A stretch of DNA of 64,000 nt, taken from Mugil cephalus (Eukaryota > Chordata > Actinopteri > Mugiliformes > Mugilidae). Location of the stretch: NCBI RefSeq assembly GCF_022458985.1, contig NC_061782.1, forward strand, positions 9,937,672-10,001,671, read 5' to 3'. The notes under the pieces are model-generated. The model did no database searches, was not told where the DNA came from, and was given only the letters and a program-made list of their open reading frames with translations. The position numbers and the translations under genes were made by a program. Shown here piece after piece: positions 28,001 to 42,237 of this stretch (its first letter is position 1; each line of letters opens with the position of its first letter).

Positions 28001-31000
28001 GGGCAGGATAGGGTGGGTAATTACAGGGGCCTGGAGAGGAGAGGCCTGTAATCAGCTTGCCCTCAGGAAGGAATGCAGCTCATCTTCTCATGTAATTACG
28101 GCCATTTAAACGGCCCCAGCTTCCAAACACTCATCCCACTGTACTGCTCACCTATTCACTCTACCTACACACACGCTCGCATGCACAGTCGGCGACAGAG
28201 AAGGACGCGTTTTTTCGACGAGACTTCCAAGCGGTGGAAGTGAGGTGGCAAGGCAAAGAGCGGTGGAGACGCGGGCTACAGACAATGTGCGTTAAGTGTG
28301 TGTGTGTGTAGCTGCAATGTGTGCACCAGAGTTAATGGCTGTGTAGACTGCAGGCCTCTAGAGGAGACGGCTCCATGTGAATACCCACCATGGCAACCAG
28401 CCACTCTGGGTAGATTTGCGCAACTCTCATCAAGCAGCTGCGCAGTGGTGGAGCAGACAGGCAGTGGCGCCTTACGCTCAGCACATACAGTTATGTCTAC
28501 TCACAGTCACACATATACACACACACACACACGCGCGCGCGGGACGGGAAGACTCTCATTCCGCCATATGAGTTTGACCTCCAAGTAATAGTTGTGACAT
28601 TGGTCTGTAATTTCGAGAGGATAATAGGAAAACAGCACCCACTCTTGTCTCCCTCCCTGCCTCTCCGTCTCCCAATGTCCTCACCCCTCTCCGAACCGCT
28701 CTCCCCCCTCCACCTCTGATGGTGATTGATGGCGTTGCTTGTGTACGCCCGTGTTCCCATGCGGTAGGTGGTCGTCGGGGCGCGCACAAACAGCGCAGGG
28801 CCACTTGTTTTGATGGGCCGTGATTAATGAGCTCCGTGGGGGGTGGCGCCCCCTAGCTGCGAGAGAGAGAGAGGGAGAGAGCACCCGTTCAGCCAGGATG
28901 TAGCCATCGCCGCTGCCTCCCCTCCACCACCACCACCACCACCCTAACCCTCTCTGTCTATTCAAATGCACCAGTAGCAGCAGCAGTGGGTTCGCAGCCA
29001 CAACACAAGCGCAAATCCTCTTAGCGCTCCCACTCTCGCAGTCACACTCACCCACACGTTCAAAAGCACAGTCACAGGATCTCGCTCGGAGTAGGCCGCC
29101 CGTTGCATAAACAGCGGGTAAATATAATCCATAGTTTCTTGCAAACACGTCCGCCCTACCTCTCTCTCAAACGCACACTTTGAACGTAGCGTGGGTCTCG
29201 AAGCGGCCACAGAATTCTCCATTGTTCACGCAGTTATCGGAAAAAAACACAGCTGACTGCTTCGATTTTATTGGGCCTCCACGTTTACCGCCTTACAGTT
29301 AGAAAACATGTTAACATGTGTGCGTGTGTGTGTGTCCCTGGCATACCTTGAGATGTATGAGGGGGAAGAAAAAGAGACAGAAGGTGAGTCCTTTGAAAAG
29401 GGGCATGTCACACTTCATTTGCAATTAACAGAGTTGTAGTGCAACACAGCTTGCAGCTAAGAGTGTGGGGTGACCCTCCTCTATTTCCAAGCAGATCTGC
29501 AAACGAGATCTCGCCAGCCTTCGCATTTGTTTTTCTGTGCGTTTGTGTATGCTTGTGTGCCACCGTGTCCTCCGGCTTGCTCTTTCTCCTCCTGCCACCC
29601 GGACACGCCGGACGGACAAGCGAAGCATTTCTGTCACTATGCATCCTCGTCACCTGCTCGGCTCTCCCCCTCTGCCAATCTGCTTTCCAGCCTCCTGCCA
29701 CCTACCTCTCACTCACGGACGCACCCGTTCTGTTTCTTCTTCGAGCCTTTACCTGCCTTACGCAGATCCCATCATTCACTTGCGCGCGCACATTGCACAG
29801 TTAATTACACACTTGCTCTCGTATACCCCGATGAAACTGAAGGCTTCACACCTCACAGAAATAGCCTCTCCGCAGGTGTCCTCATTAGCATGTTGGAACC
29901 AATCAAAAGTGCGACATTTTCACTGCTGTCACGAACTTTTAGGCTCGTTGCGTAGCAAAGCTATAATAAAACATGTTCCAGCATTTAAAGTACAGCGTCA
30001 TTACGTTGTGTTCGAAGTCGGTGAGTCAGTAATATCACAGCAGAGTCCATTGAATTAAATTAGGGACTTAGTTGTGCTTAGTTGTGAAAGAGACTTTGAC
30101 CAAACTAATTCTGTCATCTGTATTTGTGTTTCTGGAATATTTTACCCCTAGATGGCGGATCTTTTGAATGACTTTGCTTTTTTATTATTTATTCGCTGTT
30201 TCGCTGTTGTCACAACAGCGAAACACACTAAGTCACACTAAATCCAAAATGCTGCCACACACCAGCGCTCAGGCCTCATAATGCTGTCAAACTTTTCGGA
30301 CCTCCCTCACACGTGGACTAATCTTGCTGTGCTGTCTGCGAGACTAGAAATAGTATCAACGAGGTTTCTGATGAGAATATGCAGGAAAAGATGTGTAAAA
30401 ACTCACTGCACAGGGTTTACAAAATCAATATGGGATCTTCATCTATTGGAACTGGAGGAGTTTTTCTTAACTTGGCACCTATTCTGAAAGCTGTCTTATT
30501 TATCAAATTGTGCATTTAATTCACATTAAAGCAAAGCAGACTGTGGAGAAAAGAAAAAAGACTAGACACCTCGTTTGTCCTAATCAATCTCCTACTTAGA
30601 AGTCTTAAAATTAAAAATATGTAAATTTTGCAGGAGACTTAAAGAGATACACGTGAGGGGGAAAAAAAAAATAGAATGGCAAATAAGAATCCTGGAGACC
30701 CCGAAGAGAAGAGAATGTGTGTGCCTGCTGCTTTGAGAGACGGGGTCTGTTAGTTAGAGAGTCACCATGGTGAGTACAAAGAAATGGCCGCAGAGCCACG
30801 TGAAGCCACCACAGGTGCACGTCTTGGTGGCGGTATCAAAATACCCAAACAAGGACTTTGAAGACGGCCGTCTCGGAGGCTTGGATCCGCGCCGCTCCTA
30901 GCGGGACGTCAAATCCTGCTTCCTGCCTCCTGTTGCCTCGCAGCCATCATGATGAAATGAAAATAATGCCGTGTCTGTTGGTCGCTGGTGAATTAATGAC

Positions 31001-34000
31001 GTTTCCTATTAAAAGTTGACCAATTTTGTCCCCGGCGTGCGCTCCGAACGGCTGCTTGTGGTTTTGGGCGAGTGTGTGCGTGCGCCCCGTCAGATGGGTG
31101 AACTGCATGACTCCTCTCGCTCCGTCTGCCTTTGTTGATGTGAGAAGTGGTGCTGTGTCGCTCCAACCTGCGCTCATGTCGCCTCATGCCCTGCCTGATG
31201 CACACACCATGACTGTCCCGCTCACACGTTCACCGTTTTTTTTTATTTCCCATCAGAACCTTCGTATAAACCCCGACACTTGTTTTATTTTTTCCCAGTC
31301 TTCACGTCTCTTCACTTCCTCCTGTCCCTCTTTTTTTGATTCTTTTTTTTTTCAGGCTGATGAGGATGAGGTCAGTCTGAATATCAATCACTCAGTGTAA
31401 TTGTCCTTTAAGGAAGGCAAGGAGAGACTGTCTCCCTCCATCCATCTCTGTCTCCTTCGACCTGCCTCTGTGTGCGTGCAGCTCGTACCTCGGGGGGGCT
31501 TCCTCGCTAGAATGAAGATAATGAGGTAGATGGGGTGAGGATGATGTATGCGGTCAGCTAGTCGATGTTACATAATGGCTGTTGATCACTATATTAATTG
31601 GCCTTGTTTCCCCCGTCACCGGCAGCGTTGTCATATTTGACTGTCTGTCCTCACATCTGTTTGTCCTTAGCGGCCTCAGCGACTCCGTGGCTGTGGGCTA
31701 CCTCGACATGTTTGCGTTTAAGCCTTGTAGGATGTCATTTGAAGTCGGCTGGAGCTGCACAAAGTGCTTTGAATCCGCCAGGCAGGAGGGAAGGAGGACC
31801 GGAGTCAGGGGAGGGCAGACTGAAAAGCACTCCTATGTCATACGTTCGACTGAAAAGCGGAAGGGAGGAGGTGGGATGCTGTGTTGTTTGTTTTTGACCT
31901 TATAGGATGCCCCCCCTCCCCCCCAAAAAAAATAAAATAAAAAAAATCCTGTTCTTGCCAAACACAACTTGACCCTTTGCCTTTTATAGCGTTTCTCTGT
32001 TGTTTGGCTTCTTCAAAGTATTCCTCTCCCTCTGCCTCTTTCCTCTTTTTTTTTTTTTTTTTTAATGCTTTGCCCCCCCACTTCTGAGTGCAGTGTTGGG
32101 ATAGTGAGGGCACTGGAGGGGACGGTAATGACTAACTCTGTAAAGGTAATGATAAAGCACAGGCGCTTTAGACTCCACTCTGGCTAGAGGCGCTGGGGCT
32201 AAGAAAATTACAGTCATCCGTGTGTGTGTGTGAGAGAGAGAGAGGGAGAAAGAGAGAGAATGAGAATGAGAGGCAAAAGAAAAAGGGAGGGTGGAGAAAG
32301 ACAGAGGGCAGAAAGAACAACAGACAGTCTCACAGTCAGGCTGAGACAAAGATTGACATTGCTGTGATTCATTTTCCTTGCCAGTTATTATAGCAGGCCA
32401 GTGCTGGGTATGTGTGTGTGTGTGAGAGACAGAGAGAGAGAGAGAGAGGATGTGTAGTTCATTGTCTCTCCTCTCCACTTGCCTTCAAGTGTCTCTTGTC
32501 TTGTCTTTGGCCGGCTCTCATGTCTTCCCCATCCCGCCACCTCTGCCCAGATTCCGTCTCGGTTACACCGTGCAGAAACTCTGAGCGCCGCCGCACAAAA
32601 GGAAACGGGGACCCCTTCTGCTGCGGTCGGGTTTAGCATACATGAATAAGAGTGGGTGAGAGCGTACTGTATAAGCATAGGTTGTCATCCAGTGTGTGGA
32701 TCTACGTGTGTGTGTGTGAGAGAGTGTGCGTTCGCGCGACTGTGTGCCGGAGAAAAGAATACTCAGAAGCCTGTGTTTGCTGTCTAGCTGTCTGCTGTCT
32801 GTCATTAGAGTAATAAAAGACTTGCTGCGCTGCACGCCGAGGAGTTCTTCTCTTTAAGGCTCCTCCATTCCGCGCAAATTGCCGGCTGCTGAGCTCTGAT
32901 GGATGTTTGTATGCTGGCCCCAAAAACACAGGTTCCACTTTAAACCAACCGGCTCCATTATCCCAGAGAAAGATGATGGAGGGAGGGTGGGGGGGGGCTG
33001 TCTGTCTCCTACCTCTGTCATCCAAAAGTGTTTTAATTAAACTGTGCCTCTCTTTGCAGGCCTCAAAACGCGCACACACTGCACAGAGAGGGAGGTTTAT
33101 CTGAATACCCGATTCTGTCTCCGTCTCAACCGCCGCCACCGCCGCCGCCGTCGTCTCACTCTGTTTGTCTTTCAGTTGCCATCTTTTTTTTTTTTTCCTG
33201 CCTTCCTACTTCTCTCTGCGTACACCCCCTCTCGTTGCGCCTCAAGATTGACAGGCTGTGCTTTCAGCCGATGTTTGAACACCGACCGATCAATGCCGGA
33301 CAAAGGGAAAGTGCGGGGGTGAGGGGCGGGGAGGGGGCAACACAATTGGTTATTGACAGAGAATTCAAAGTCTGAAAGACTGAAGGCGACAGCTTAGTAG
33401 GCCGAGAGCCGAGGAGAGGATTCGGAGAGAGAGAGGCGCGACAATGAAAGGGATTTGCGTTCTTGGTTAAACATCACTTTGAGATGTGTTAACTTTCATT
33501 AATCGGATTTGTCACCTGCGCGTAAACTTGCAACTGAAGCGCATATGAGTTCTGTGGAGCATGGACCACTCCTGTGGTGTAACAAGGGGGTTGCAGAGAC
33601 AGAGTGTGTGTTGTGCGTGTATGTGTGTGTGTGTGTGTGTATAACTTCTTTAGGAAATGGCAAAACCTAATTTCACTGACAACTCAGTGAAAGATGGGCG
33701 GGATATGTAAAAAGTTCTCCAAACTCTTCCATCCACCACGGACACAAATCTGACAACCTCTGAGTCTGATGTTCTTAATGAACCCGAATGAAATCAAAAA
33801 AAAGATAAACGGGGGGTTCAGTTTAGGTCACAGGTTGGCAGAGGAGCCAGGGAGAAGCTTCGGGACGTGCTCGTGGGACAGGGCCGAGGAAGACAGAGGC
33901 TGATGCAGGATGACAGGTCCATCCGCGATGGCCTGGAGCAGCTGTTGCCCTTTCCGCCCTGTCCTCCGGCCGTGGCACAGTCAAGTCTTTGAGCCGCGGG

Positions 34001-37000
34001 CAACGCCGCTTCAGTCTCTTTTAGCCCTGTCGGCCTCTTTTTATCGCCGAGGAGATTTGGGTCAAGTGGGGGCAGCATTCCCGTACATGAAAACGCTACA
34101 GCTTCTTGAATCCCATGAGTACTTGTTGGACGTCGTTTGAGTCCTGCCGCTTTTTCTTCCCCGTCTTTGCTTCCCCTAATGCCTCGGACAGAATCTGTCA
34201 AGAGAATCAGTGGGATGGGAGTGCTCACCCTCCTAAAATAGGAGACGGTATCTTTCTAAGTAGATTCTCTTGTTCTCTGTTTGAGGAATAACTGATCACA
34301 TACACTGCAAATTTGCCTGCTTTAAATCCCATTATCTAAAAGCTGCTGTGTTTGCTCTCAAACCTCACTCCATATCCACCGGATCCAGAGAATGAGCTTT
34401 AAGGACTGTGAGACTGCTGTGAAAGAAAGACACGGTTGCCCATGAGCTATTCCTACATGCCTCTTTGTGTGTGTGAGTGTGTGCATCTGAATGTGTCAAG
34501 GGCATATCCACAGAGCTGGATGTGCCAGTAGCTTTTCTGGATTCTCCTGACTGGAGCCAACATTGTCATTCCTCTGCACTCCGCTCCAGTCTTCCACTCA
34601 AATCTTATTGAATTTAGATTATTTTTCAGAAGGAGAACAAAGTTTTCTCCTGGAACGTCAGAATCATTTACAATTTATGAGCACCAGAGTTACCCATAAG
34701 GTGTAAAGATAGATGGTAAAAGAAGACAATGTTGAGATACTGCCCAAAGTAGAGAATATTTCTGGCGCCACCTGATTTATGCCGCGTTCCATTTACCTCA
34801 GAAATCGTAAGTTGGAACTGGGAATGACGGCGTTCCAGTTACAGAAGTAGGAAAACAAGATGGCCACGTCCACAAAAGTGCTTGTCCTGTCCAAATATAA
34901 CTTGGTGTGTTCAATATTTACATTTTTTGAGTGCAAAGAGAAATTAAAGTTGATATTAACTAACATTATTACTATAATATTAAATTAAATTAAGACTTTT
35001 TAAATAAATTGAAGTAAATTGAAAAAAATAACTTGAATCAACTCGAGTTTCATACTCATTTGCAGTAATGAAATCTACAAGAACACACGAAACACTGTTT
35101 CAGTTTTACCAGGCTATTGTTTTTAGCCATTGTTAGCGCAACATAGGTTTGTAGTTCCCATATAACGCATGAAAACCACAAAATTACACTATAATTTATG
35201 GTTTAACAGCATTTAGACATATGTATGTTGAAAAATGCTGCCTGTACGATCAATTTAGTGCAACAGAAACTAATCAGAAGTTCTAATAAATGGATACCTA
35301 ACTACTGTGTAGACACGGGGCAGCCATCTTGGTAAGTGGAGTCAGTAGTGAGGATTCTCCAACTTTTCGAGTAGGAAATCCAACTTTGGGGGCATTCCTG
35401 TTTAAAATTCCCACTACAAATGGAACGCACCAATTTTGTACATTTTGAAATATGACCCTAAACCATGATGTACAGTTGTGTAAGTGCTATGTTTTTTGTC
35501 TCAGTTTTCAAACTTTCTGGTGGATTTTATTTGTGTTGACCCCATCACAAATTTGCCTGTAATAACTTATAATATCAGTAAAAGAAAATAACAGGTCGAC
35601 CCTCGACATGTTTAAGTCGGTAATGTCGCGACGTTGATATACTGTCTGAAATCAACCCATCATTATTGGAGTAACAAGTACAAGTGGAGGGGTCAGAAAT
35701 ACTGCGTCCTTCCTGCCAAGAGAAGCTCTTGGCAGCGTCGCCACGAGGGATGTGTCACGACGAAAATGTCAGGAGATAATGTGCGATCACCACAGCCTAT
35801 CAGTGCAAGGTCAGCTGCTCTCCTCTCCAGCTGAGAAGCATAGTGAGACCAGAGCGGGAGGCCTGCATTGACCAGATTACTGGTCATATAGGGAGGCAGA
35901 AATGTCACTAACAGTGGGAACTGTCAACACCTTAAATGTCTTGAAAATACAGTAACAGGGTTGAGTTAATACCCTGAAGCTGGTTTGAGACACACATGAC
36001 AAGCTGTCACACACCGACGTGTTCCAAGTTTGTGATAGCTTATTGATCCTCAAGGGACAAATTTGTCACTTTGCTTATTTCTTACTTTTGGGGCGTCTCA
36101 GATCTTCCACAACCATCCCAGCGCTGATGGAGACTCGCTCGCAAGTCTTTTTGCCCGAAGGACAGTCGTCTTAATCTCCTCTGTGTCCCGTGTTTTCAGA
36201 GACTACCGACTACAGCGAGACCGAGGTTCTCCCCGACTCCTTCCCGTCGGCACCGGCGGAACCGCTCCCAGAATTCCTGCTGGAACCGGAGGACGCTTTC
36301 ATCGTAAAGAACCGGCCGGTCCAGCTGCGCTGCCGGGCTTCACCTGCCACACAGATCTACTTCAAATGTAACGGAGAATGGGTCAACCAGAACGACCACG
36401 TCACCAGAGAGAGCCTGGACCAGATCACAGGTGACAAACGCAACCGCACACAAACGCACACCGTGGTGTCACCTTGTATTTTACAGACATAAACATCATG
36501 CTCAATTACTAACATCATTTTCAACTACATAATCCATTATCTCCTATAGGATTTTATGGGCACGTTAACTACCTTTGGCCTGCACCCAGTGCATTATTTA
36601 TATGCGAAGTGGAAAAACACGCCTCGCTAATCGTCCCCTCTTCCCTCCTCTCTCTGTCTGCACAGGCCTGGTGGTGCGGGAGGTGGACATCTCGGTGTCG
36701 AGGACGCAGGTGGAGGAGCTGTTCGGGCTGGAGGACTACTGGTGCCAGTGCGTGGCCTGGAGCTCGGCTGGCACCACCAAGAGCAACCGTGCCTACGTTC
36801 GCATCGCATGTCAGTATCAAGGCTGTGTGTGTGTGTTTGTGTTTGTGTGTGCGAGGCGGAAAGACGAGCAGCAGAAGGGCAAATGTTTCCGACTCTTCGC
36901 TTGTCGTACGCGTCAGCTTAAGCATATATGCAAATAGATTTGCTGTTACACTCCATCTGAGTCCCCCCCTGTGGAGATGTGTGGGCTAGTGTGATTGACA

Positions 37001-40000
37001 CGTTGAATGTTTATGAGGGCATGGCGGGGGGAAAGGCGACGACGTGACAGGGGCTTTGCAGCGTTTTTGCCTGGTGTGTGCGGGTGTGTGTATATACATG
37101 TGTGTGTGTGTTTGTGACAGCCAGTGTCACTGAGATAAACAGGGTGTCACTCGGCTGTCATGGGACGGCCTTCACTAACTGCCGACTGCATGTGTGTCTC
37201 CCCCCGCAGACCTGAGGAAGAACTTTGAGCAGGAGCCTCTGGGACGGGAGGTGCGTCTCGAGCAGGAGGTGCTGCTGCAGTGTCGCCCCCCAGAGGGCAT
37301 GCCCGCCGCTGAGGTAAACACAGCGTTTCTCGAAGCCTCCAATTCTGGGGTCAAATCTGTAATCTTGACGGTAATATATGGTTCAGATCTATCTATGTTT
37401 GCAGTTTGAACCCCCTCACATTCTGCCTGCGTATATATTAGAGCGCCAGCAAAGCAGACATCTACTTAATCAGTCACACTAATTTATACACTACAGTCTG
37501 CAACAGCGTAAAACAAAAAGGGATGAAAGCAAAGGGCAGGCCACTGACATTTTGACACCGTCAATAAAATTCTCATTTAAACACATAAACATCACTGGAT
37601 ATATTCTCTGTTGTTTGAGCAACAACAGCTCGAAAGGCTTAAATCCACTTTTGTGTCACGTTTTAACGCCGAGCTGTTTATATTTCTCATAAAACACGCA
37701 ACAATGCACTAAAAAAAAGGAGGCAAATTATTCATGAACGCGGATTTTTATTAGTCGAGTGAATATTAATGTTTTGCCCAGCTCTGTTGTTTACTCTTGA
37801 GCAGCTTAATAACATGGCAGTAATGTAGCATAAATAAAAAAAAAATAAACATGTAGCATGAAGGGATCATAAAGATGTTTATATGAAAAGTACACATTAT
37901 GTGATTGCATGAGAGTTAATAATAATAAATCCCATCGTATCGTTTCATTTAGACGGCTATGATACAGATATATGATACAGTATTATCCCCTTTAGGAGCA
38001 TAAGGAGGATGTGTTAATAATAAATGTGAGATGTTTTTTTTTCTCAGGAGAAAACTGTAGAAAATAGTGTTTTTTGTTTTTTTTTTCCTCTGTGGAAATG
38101 GCTCAAATTTTGCCTGTTTGATCAATACCACGTGCACCGGCTTAAAGCTGTGCAGGTTTGGAGTGTTTACTGAATAGCTCTGAGCTCTGTGCTGACTCAT
38201 GTTTATGCATACGCACCTGGTGATTTGTACGACGGTTTGTGTGGAGGAGACAGTCAAAACGGAAGTGAACACAGACGACTCGAACCGTGGGAGAGCTGAA
38301 TTATTTGGTTTTATGTTAACCGCGTCTTTGCGGTGGTAGTGCATTTCCTCGTTTAGCGATGTCCTTGTTTACCTTCGTTACAAGAGATCGGTGCGTGTAG
38401 AAGCTTCCAGGGGTTGAAGTTGCAATTTATGTGCATGTCTAACTAACTTAAGGGTGGAGAACGTGTGCCCCCACGTCATGACACGGACACATAAAACACC
38501 ACTGTTTGATGATGGGGGTTTGGGATCGGGTCTGGAAATGCGTGTTAATGCCAGGTCTGAACACATGTACCTAAAAATAGCCACTTGCCATGGGATAGTC
38601 CAGATCAGAGAAGATGTTGAGATCTGATAAAAAAACAAAAAAAAACAAAAGAAGATTTAGGACTAAACTCATGGAGTGTATCTGTGAAAGGAATCAGTTT
38701 ATGGAACAATGTGCACAAATAAACCAAAGAATCCAAACCAAAATGAACATTTAAAAGAACAATTAAAGCCAATATGTTAAGGAAATATAATGAAATATGT
38801 TAGTTTGATTGTCCTACCCATTGTGTAGTCATGAAAGTTCATTTTTTTTTGTTTTGTTTGAATGGTGTAATTGTATCTTTGGAACTAAAATGGGAACATC
38901 ACAGTCACTGTTGGCTGGAAAGGGGCAGATTATATAAGCTTATTCTTCTCTCTGCTCTGCCTTTCATTCGGATCGTTTGTGTTTATACTGAATTGCTTTG
39001 TTTTAATCAATGAATGAAATAAAAAACTAAAGTTAATGCAAGGTCTGCTTCTCTCCAGGTGGACTGGCTGAAGAACGAGGACGTCATAGATCCATCGCAG
39101 GACTCCAACTTCCTGATCACCATCGATCACGATCTGATCATCAAACAGGCCAGGCTCTCGGACACCGCCAACTACACCTGTGTGGCCCGTAACGTGGTGG
39201 CAAAGAGACGCAGCAGCACTGCTACTCTGATCGTTTACGGTAACGTATACATTTTTCCTCTTTTCTGCCTCTCTGATGCTTCAGACATGAGAATGGACTT
39301 CATTAGCTCAGATTTTGTACTTTGATGTTTTTCACTCGCTGAGCAGCGGGCCTTCGAGGGTGTTCCTCTCTTCTCATTACTGATGAATTGATAACTTTCT
39401 CCGTGTGTCTCTCTGTTAGTGAGCGGCGGTTGGTCTTCGTGGACTGAATGGTCGGAGTGTAACGCTCGGTGCGGGCGGGGCTGGCAGCGTCGGACGCGCA
39501 GCTGCACTAATCCTGCCCCCCTGAATGGAGGAGCCTTCTGTGAAGGCCCGCCCGTCCAGAGAGTAACCTGCACCACGCTGTGCCCAGGTGAAGATGCCTA
39601 CTGCTCGTGTGTTACTCAGAACACCTTTAGAGGAAATAGTCATGCGTTGGAATGTAAAGAAATTTCCCAAATGGACCATTTAGCTGGAGGCGCCAGAAAG
39701 AACTTGTGCAGGGAAACAGCCAACTTCCTCTTGTTTAACTGAAAATCAACCCCATCCAACTAGAACAGAATAGCATTTGCTTTTGTAACTGCTCTGACTT
39801 CATTGTTCTGAGGTGTCTGCGTCAGAAAGACGGCGCTACAGTGGTTATTTTTGCTTCGCCATGCGTTTCAGACCACTCTGGCTCCGAAGTCATTTAAAGC
39901 ACGCCACAGAATGCCTTCTGCAAATTGCAAAATGATGCACTTCGGGCCATTACATATGCATCGCGCCGCATTAGAACGTCACGGCCGATTTCCCTCCACC

Positions 40001-42237
40001 TGGAGAGACGGAAGTGTGTTGTTGTCGCCGTCGGTCTGCTCTTAAATGTCTCGCATGTCTGTTGCCATTCCAGTGGATGGAGGCTGGACGGAGTGGGCAA
40101 AGTGGTCCGCCTGTGGGACAGAGTGCACCCACTGGCGGAGCCGTGAGTGCCAAGCCCCCCCACCCATAAACGGAGGAAAGCACTGCAGCGGGAGCATGAT
40201 GGAGAGCAAAAACTGCACAGAGGGGCTGTGTGCACGAAGTAAGTCTCCGAATAGTTTGGACTGGTGCAGTTGTTAAATGTCAAAAAAAACAGTAAATATT
40301 TGGTTTATGTATATTTCTGCCTTCTGCCCCTTAATGCAAATCAGCCTCTGTTGAATTCAGTGCTCCACTGCCAATCGGTCAAGTGTCTAAAATAAGAAGA
40401 ACATTTTTTTTTATGTATCTGTAGGAGTCAGTTCCCTAGGAGCACATTCTGCTTCAGGTGTTTATTGAATTGATAATTGAAACTCCTGCAGGCAGTGATT
40501 TCTTTGCTCATAGCTCACAGTTTCATGAAGTGTGTTACATTTCCGAGGTATATAGAACCGACTTCCCAAGGTGTTTGGCCATTGCGGCATGGCGAGATTG
40601 CAAATGTGAAAACGGCTAAATCGCAGACGGATGCTTCTTGGGGGAATCGTTACTTTCATGAAACGAGAAGGAGCACATCTAAGATAATACAGAGGGAGAA
40701 AGAGAAAAGAAACGTAGAGCAAGTGCGGGCTAAGAGAGCGGAGAGGAGTGGGAAGAGAGCATGACGCGGCCAAGTCGAAAAATTAGCGAAAAAAAAAGGA
40801 GCATATGAGAGTGAGTCAGACTCACACTGACACCCAATGTGCAGCCCGTGATGAGCTGGGAGGAATCCAGCTGACAGCGCATTAGAATCTTTGAGATACA
40901 CATCCACAAAGGCACGCTAAAAAAAAACACACACACTAACACACACAGAGAAGACACGGAATGCAGACGAACCTCCTGAACGCACGTGCAGTGGGAGGAT
41001 GATACGCGGAGCTTCACCTCTGTTAGACATACACCCGAGTCCTGACATAAACAAGCTTCGTGTGAGCCGCCAGATTAGACAAATGCGTTGTCTGATTTGA
41101 TTGAACAGAGCCAAGCGTTCTCAGGGGGCCATCGGGAAAACAAGCGTTCAAGTGACAAAGGGTGGTGGTGGGGGGGGGGGGGTGGGGGGGGGCGCTAAGC
41201 TCTATGTAAAATCTGTAAATCTGTCACTTGGCAGGATTTTGACTGACTTATTTGTTGAGCCAGCGCATACATACATAGATACGAGTATTCTGCGGCCACA
41301 GACTCAACTGTCGAAATGAACGCGCCGTGCCTTCTTCGCTCCCGCTGCCCGCTAGCTCGAGGATTGGCTCAATACCCTAATCATAAATGTAAAATGCACC
41401 GAGACACCGCAGACCATCATCTTCATCGCACCCTTTTAGTTCTAATTGCCATCGGGCGAATGGCAGCGACGGGGAAGCCATTTTTTTTTTTAGTCGAGCT
41501 ACGGAGAGGAGGTTATTTGATTTGAGATCTAGTAACCGACACAATTCTGAAAGATGGCTTCGATATTCCTCAAATCGCTTAGTGATGATTCACGTTGGTG
41601 TTATCTTGGAAATGACTGTTTCCCGTCAGGAGAGTTTTTTTTTTTTTTTCTTTTCTCCCCTCCTTCATAGGATGGAGGCGATAACGCACCCTGCGGGGTG
41701 TATGAAGCTGCGGTTTCAATCTACATTGTCTCCCTCATGCGCCACACAAACACCAGTGTCCTTGTCCTCGTTCGCTTGCGAAGCGGCCCTTAACTTCGCC
41801 ACTCTCATCCGAACGCTGCTAATCTCTTTTCACAGTCACGCCTTATACGTTTTTTTTTTTCTTGTATATTATAGAAGCTGTTTGACAATGCCCTTCACTC
41901 ACGCTCGTTTCTCTAATGGGGAGGGGGGGTTATTATTTTCTGGATGAGAAGTATGTTTCCTTGTTTACATCTTGTGTTTACATTTCTATTTTCATTTTGA
42001 TGAGCTATTGTGCGCAGCCCTGTTGTTGCTTTGCATTATGTTGTTGCATTGTTCATTTGATAACAACTAGTCCATCCATTTTTATGTTTTTGTGCTTTTG
42101 TTTCCTTTTCTTCTTCTCTTGTGTTTTTTTTTTCTCCTGTTCAAACAGATAAAAAGATTTCTATTGAACATGCAAGCCATCGTAAGTTCACCTTCCCATA
42201 ACTGTCCTCTTTTGCTGCTTCACACTGTTTGTCTTCG

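Larger units (their letters stand above)
5467..36199 (+). other. unc5b: unc5b intron 1 (about 30.7 kb), no nested gene seen
   Basis: GT-AG intron in phase 1, about 70% of the gene. No nested coding gene, tRNA or rRNA was recognised on either strand; open frames of up to 181 codons are compositionally biased and match no family. Contents listed separately: microsatellites, homopolymer runs, three decayed dispersed repeats, a MITE-like element near its 3' end, a perfect palindrome and four AT/homeobox-motif-rich candidate regulatory blocks. Long first introns of axon-guidance genes often hold enhancers; that is inference here. Confidence 0.85.

Noticed and set aside
28845..28860. GGCGCCCCCTAGCTGC as a CTCF site
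   Set aside because: It matches the core only partly; the last positions disagree, so it was not listed as a feature.
28681..29955. Several open frames of 120-170 codons on both strands
   Set aside because: Overlapping frames on both strands with low-complexity composition (CCA, CT and CA tracts). This is the signature of simple-sequence bias, not of genes.
33818..34228. A 136-codon minus-strand open frame in intron 1
   Set aside because: No recognisable domain or start context, and an overlapping + strand frame; treated as chance.
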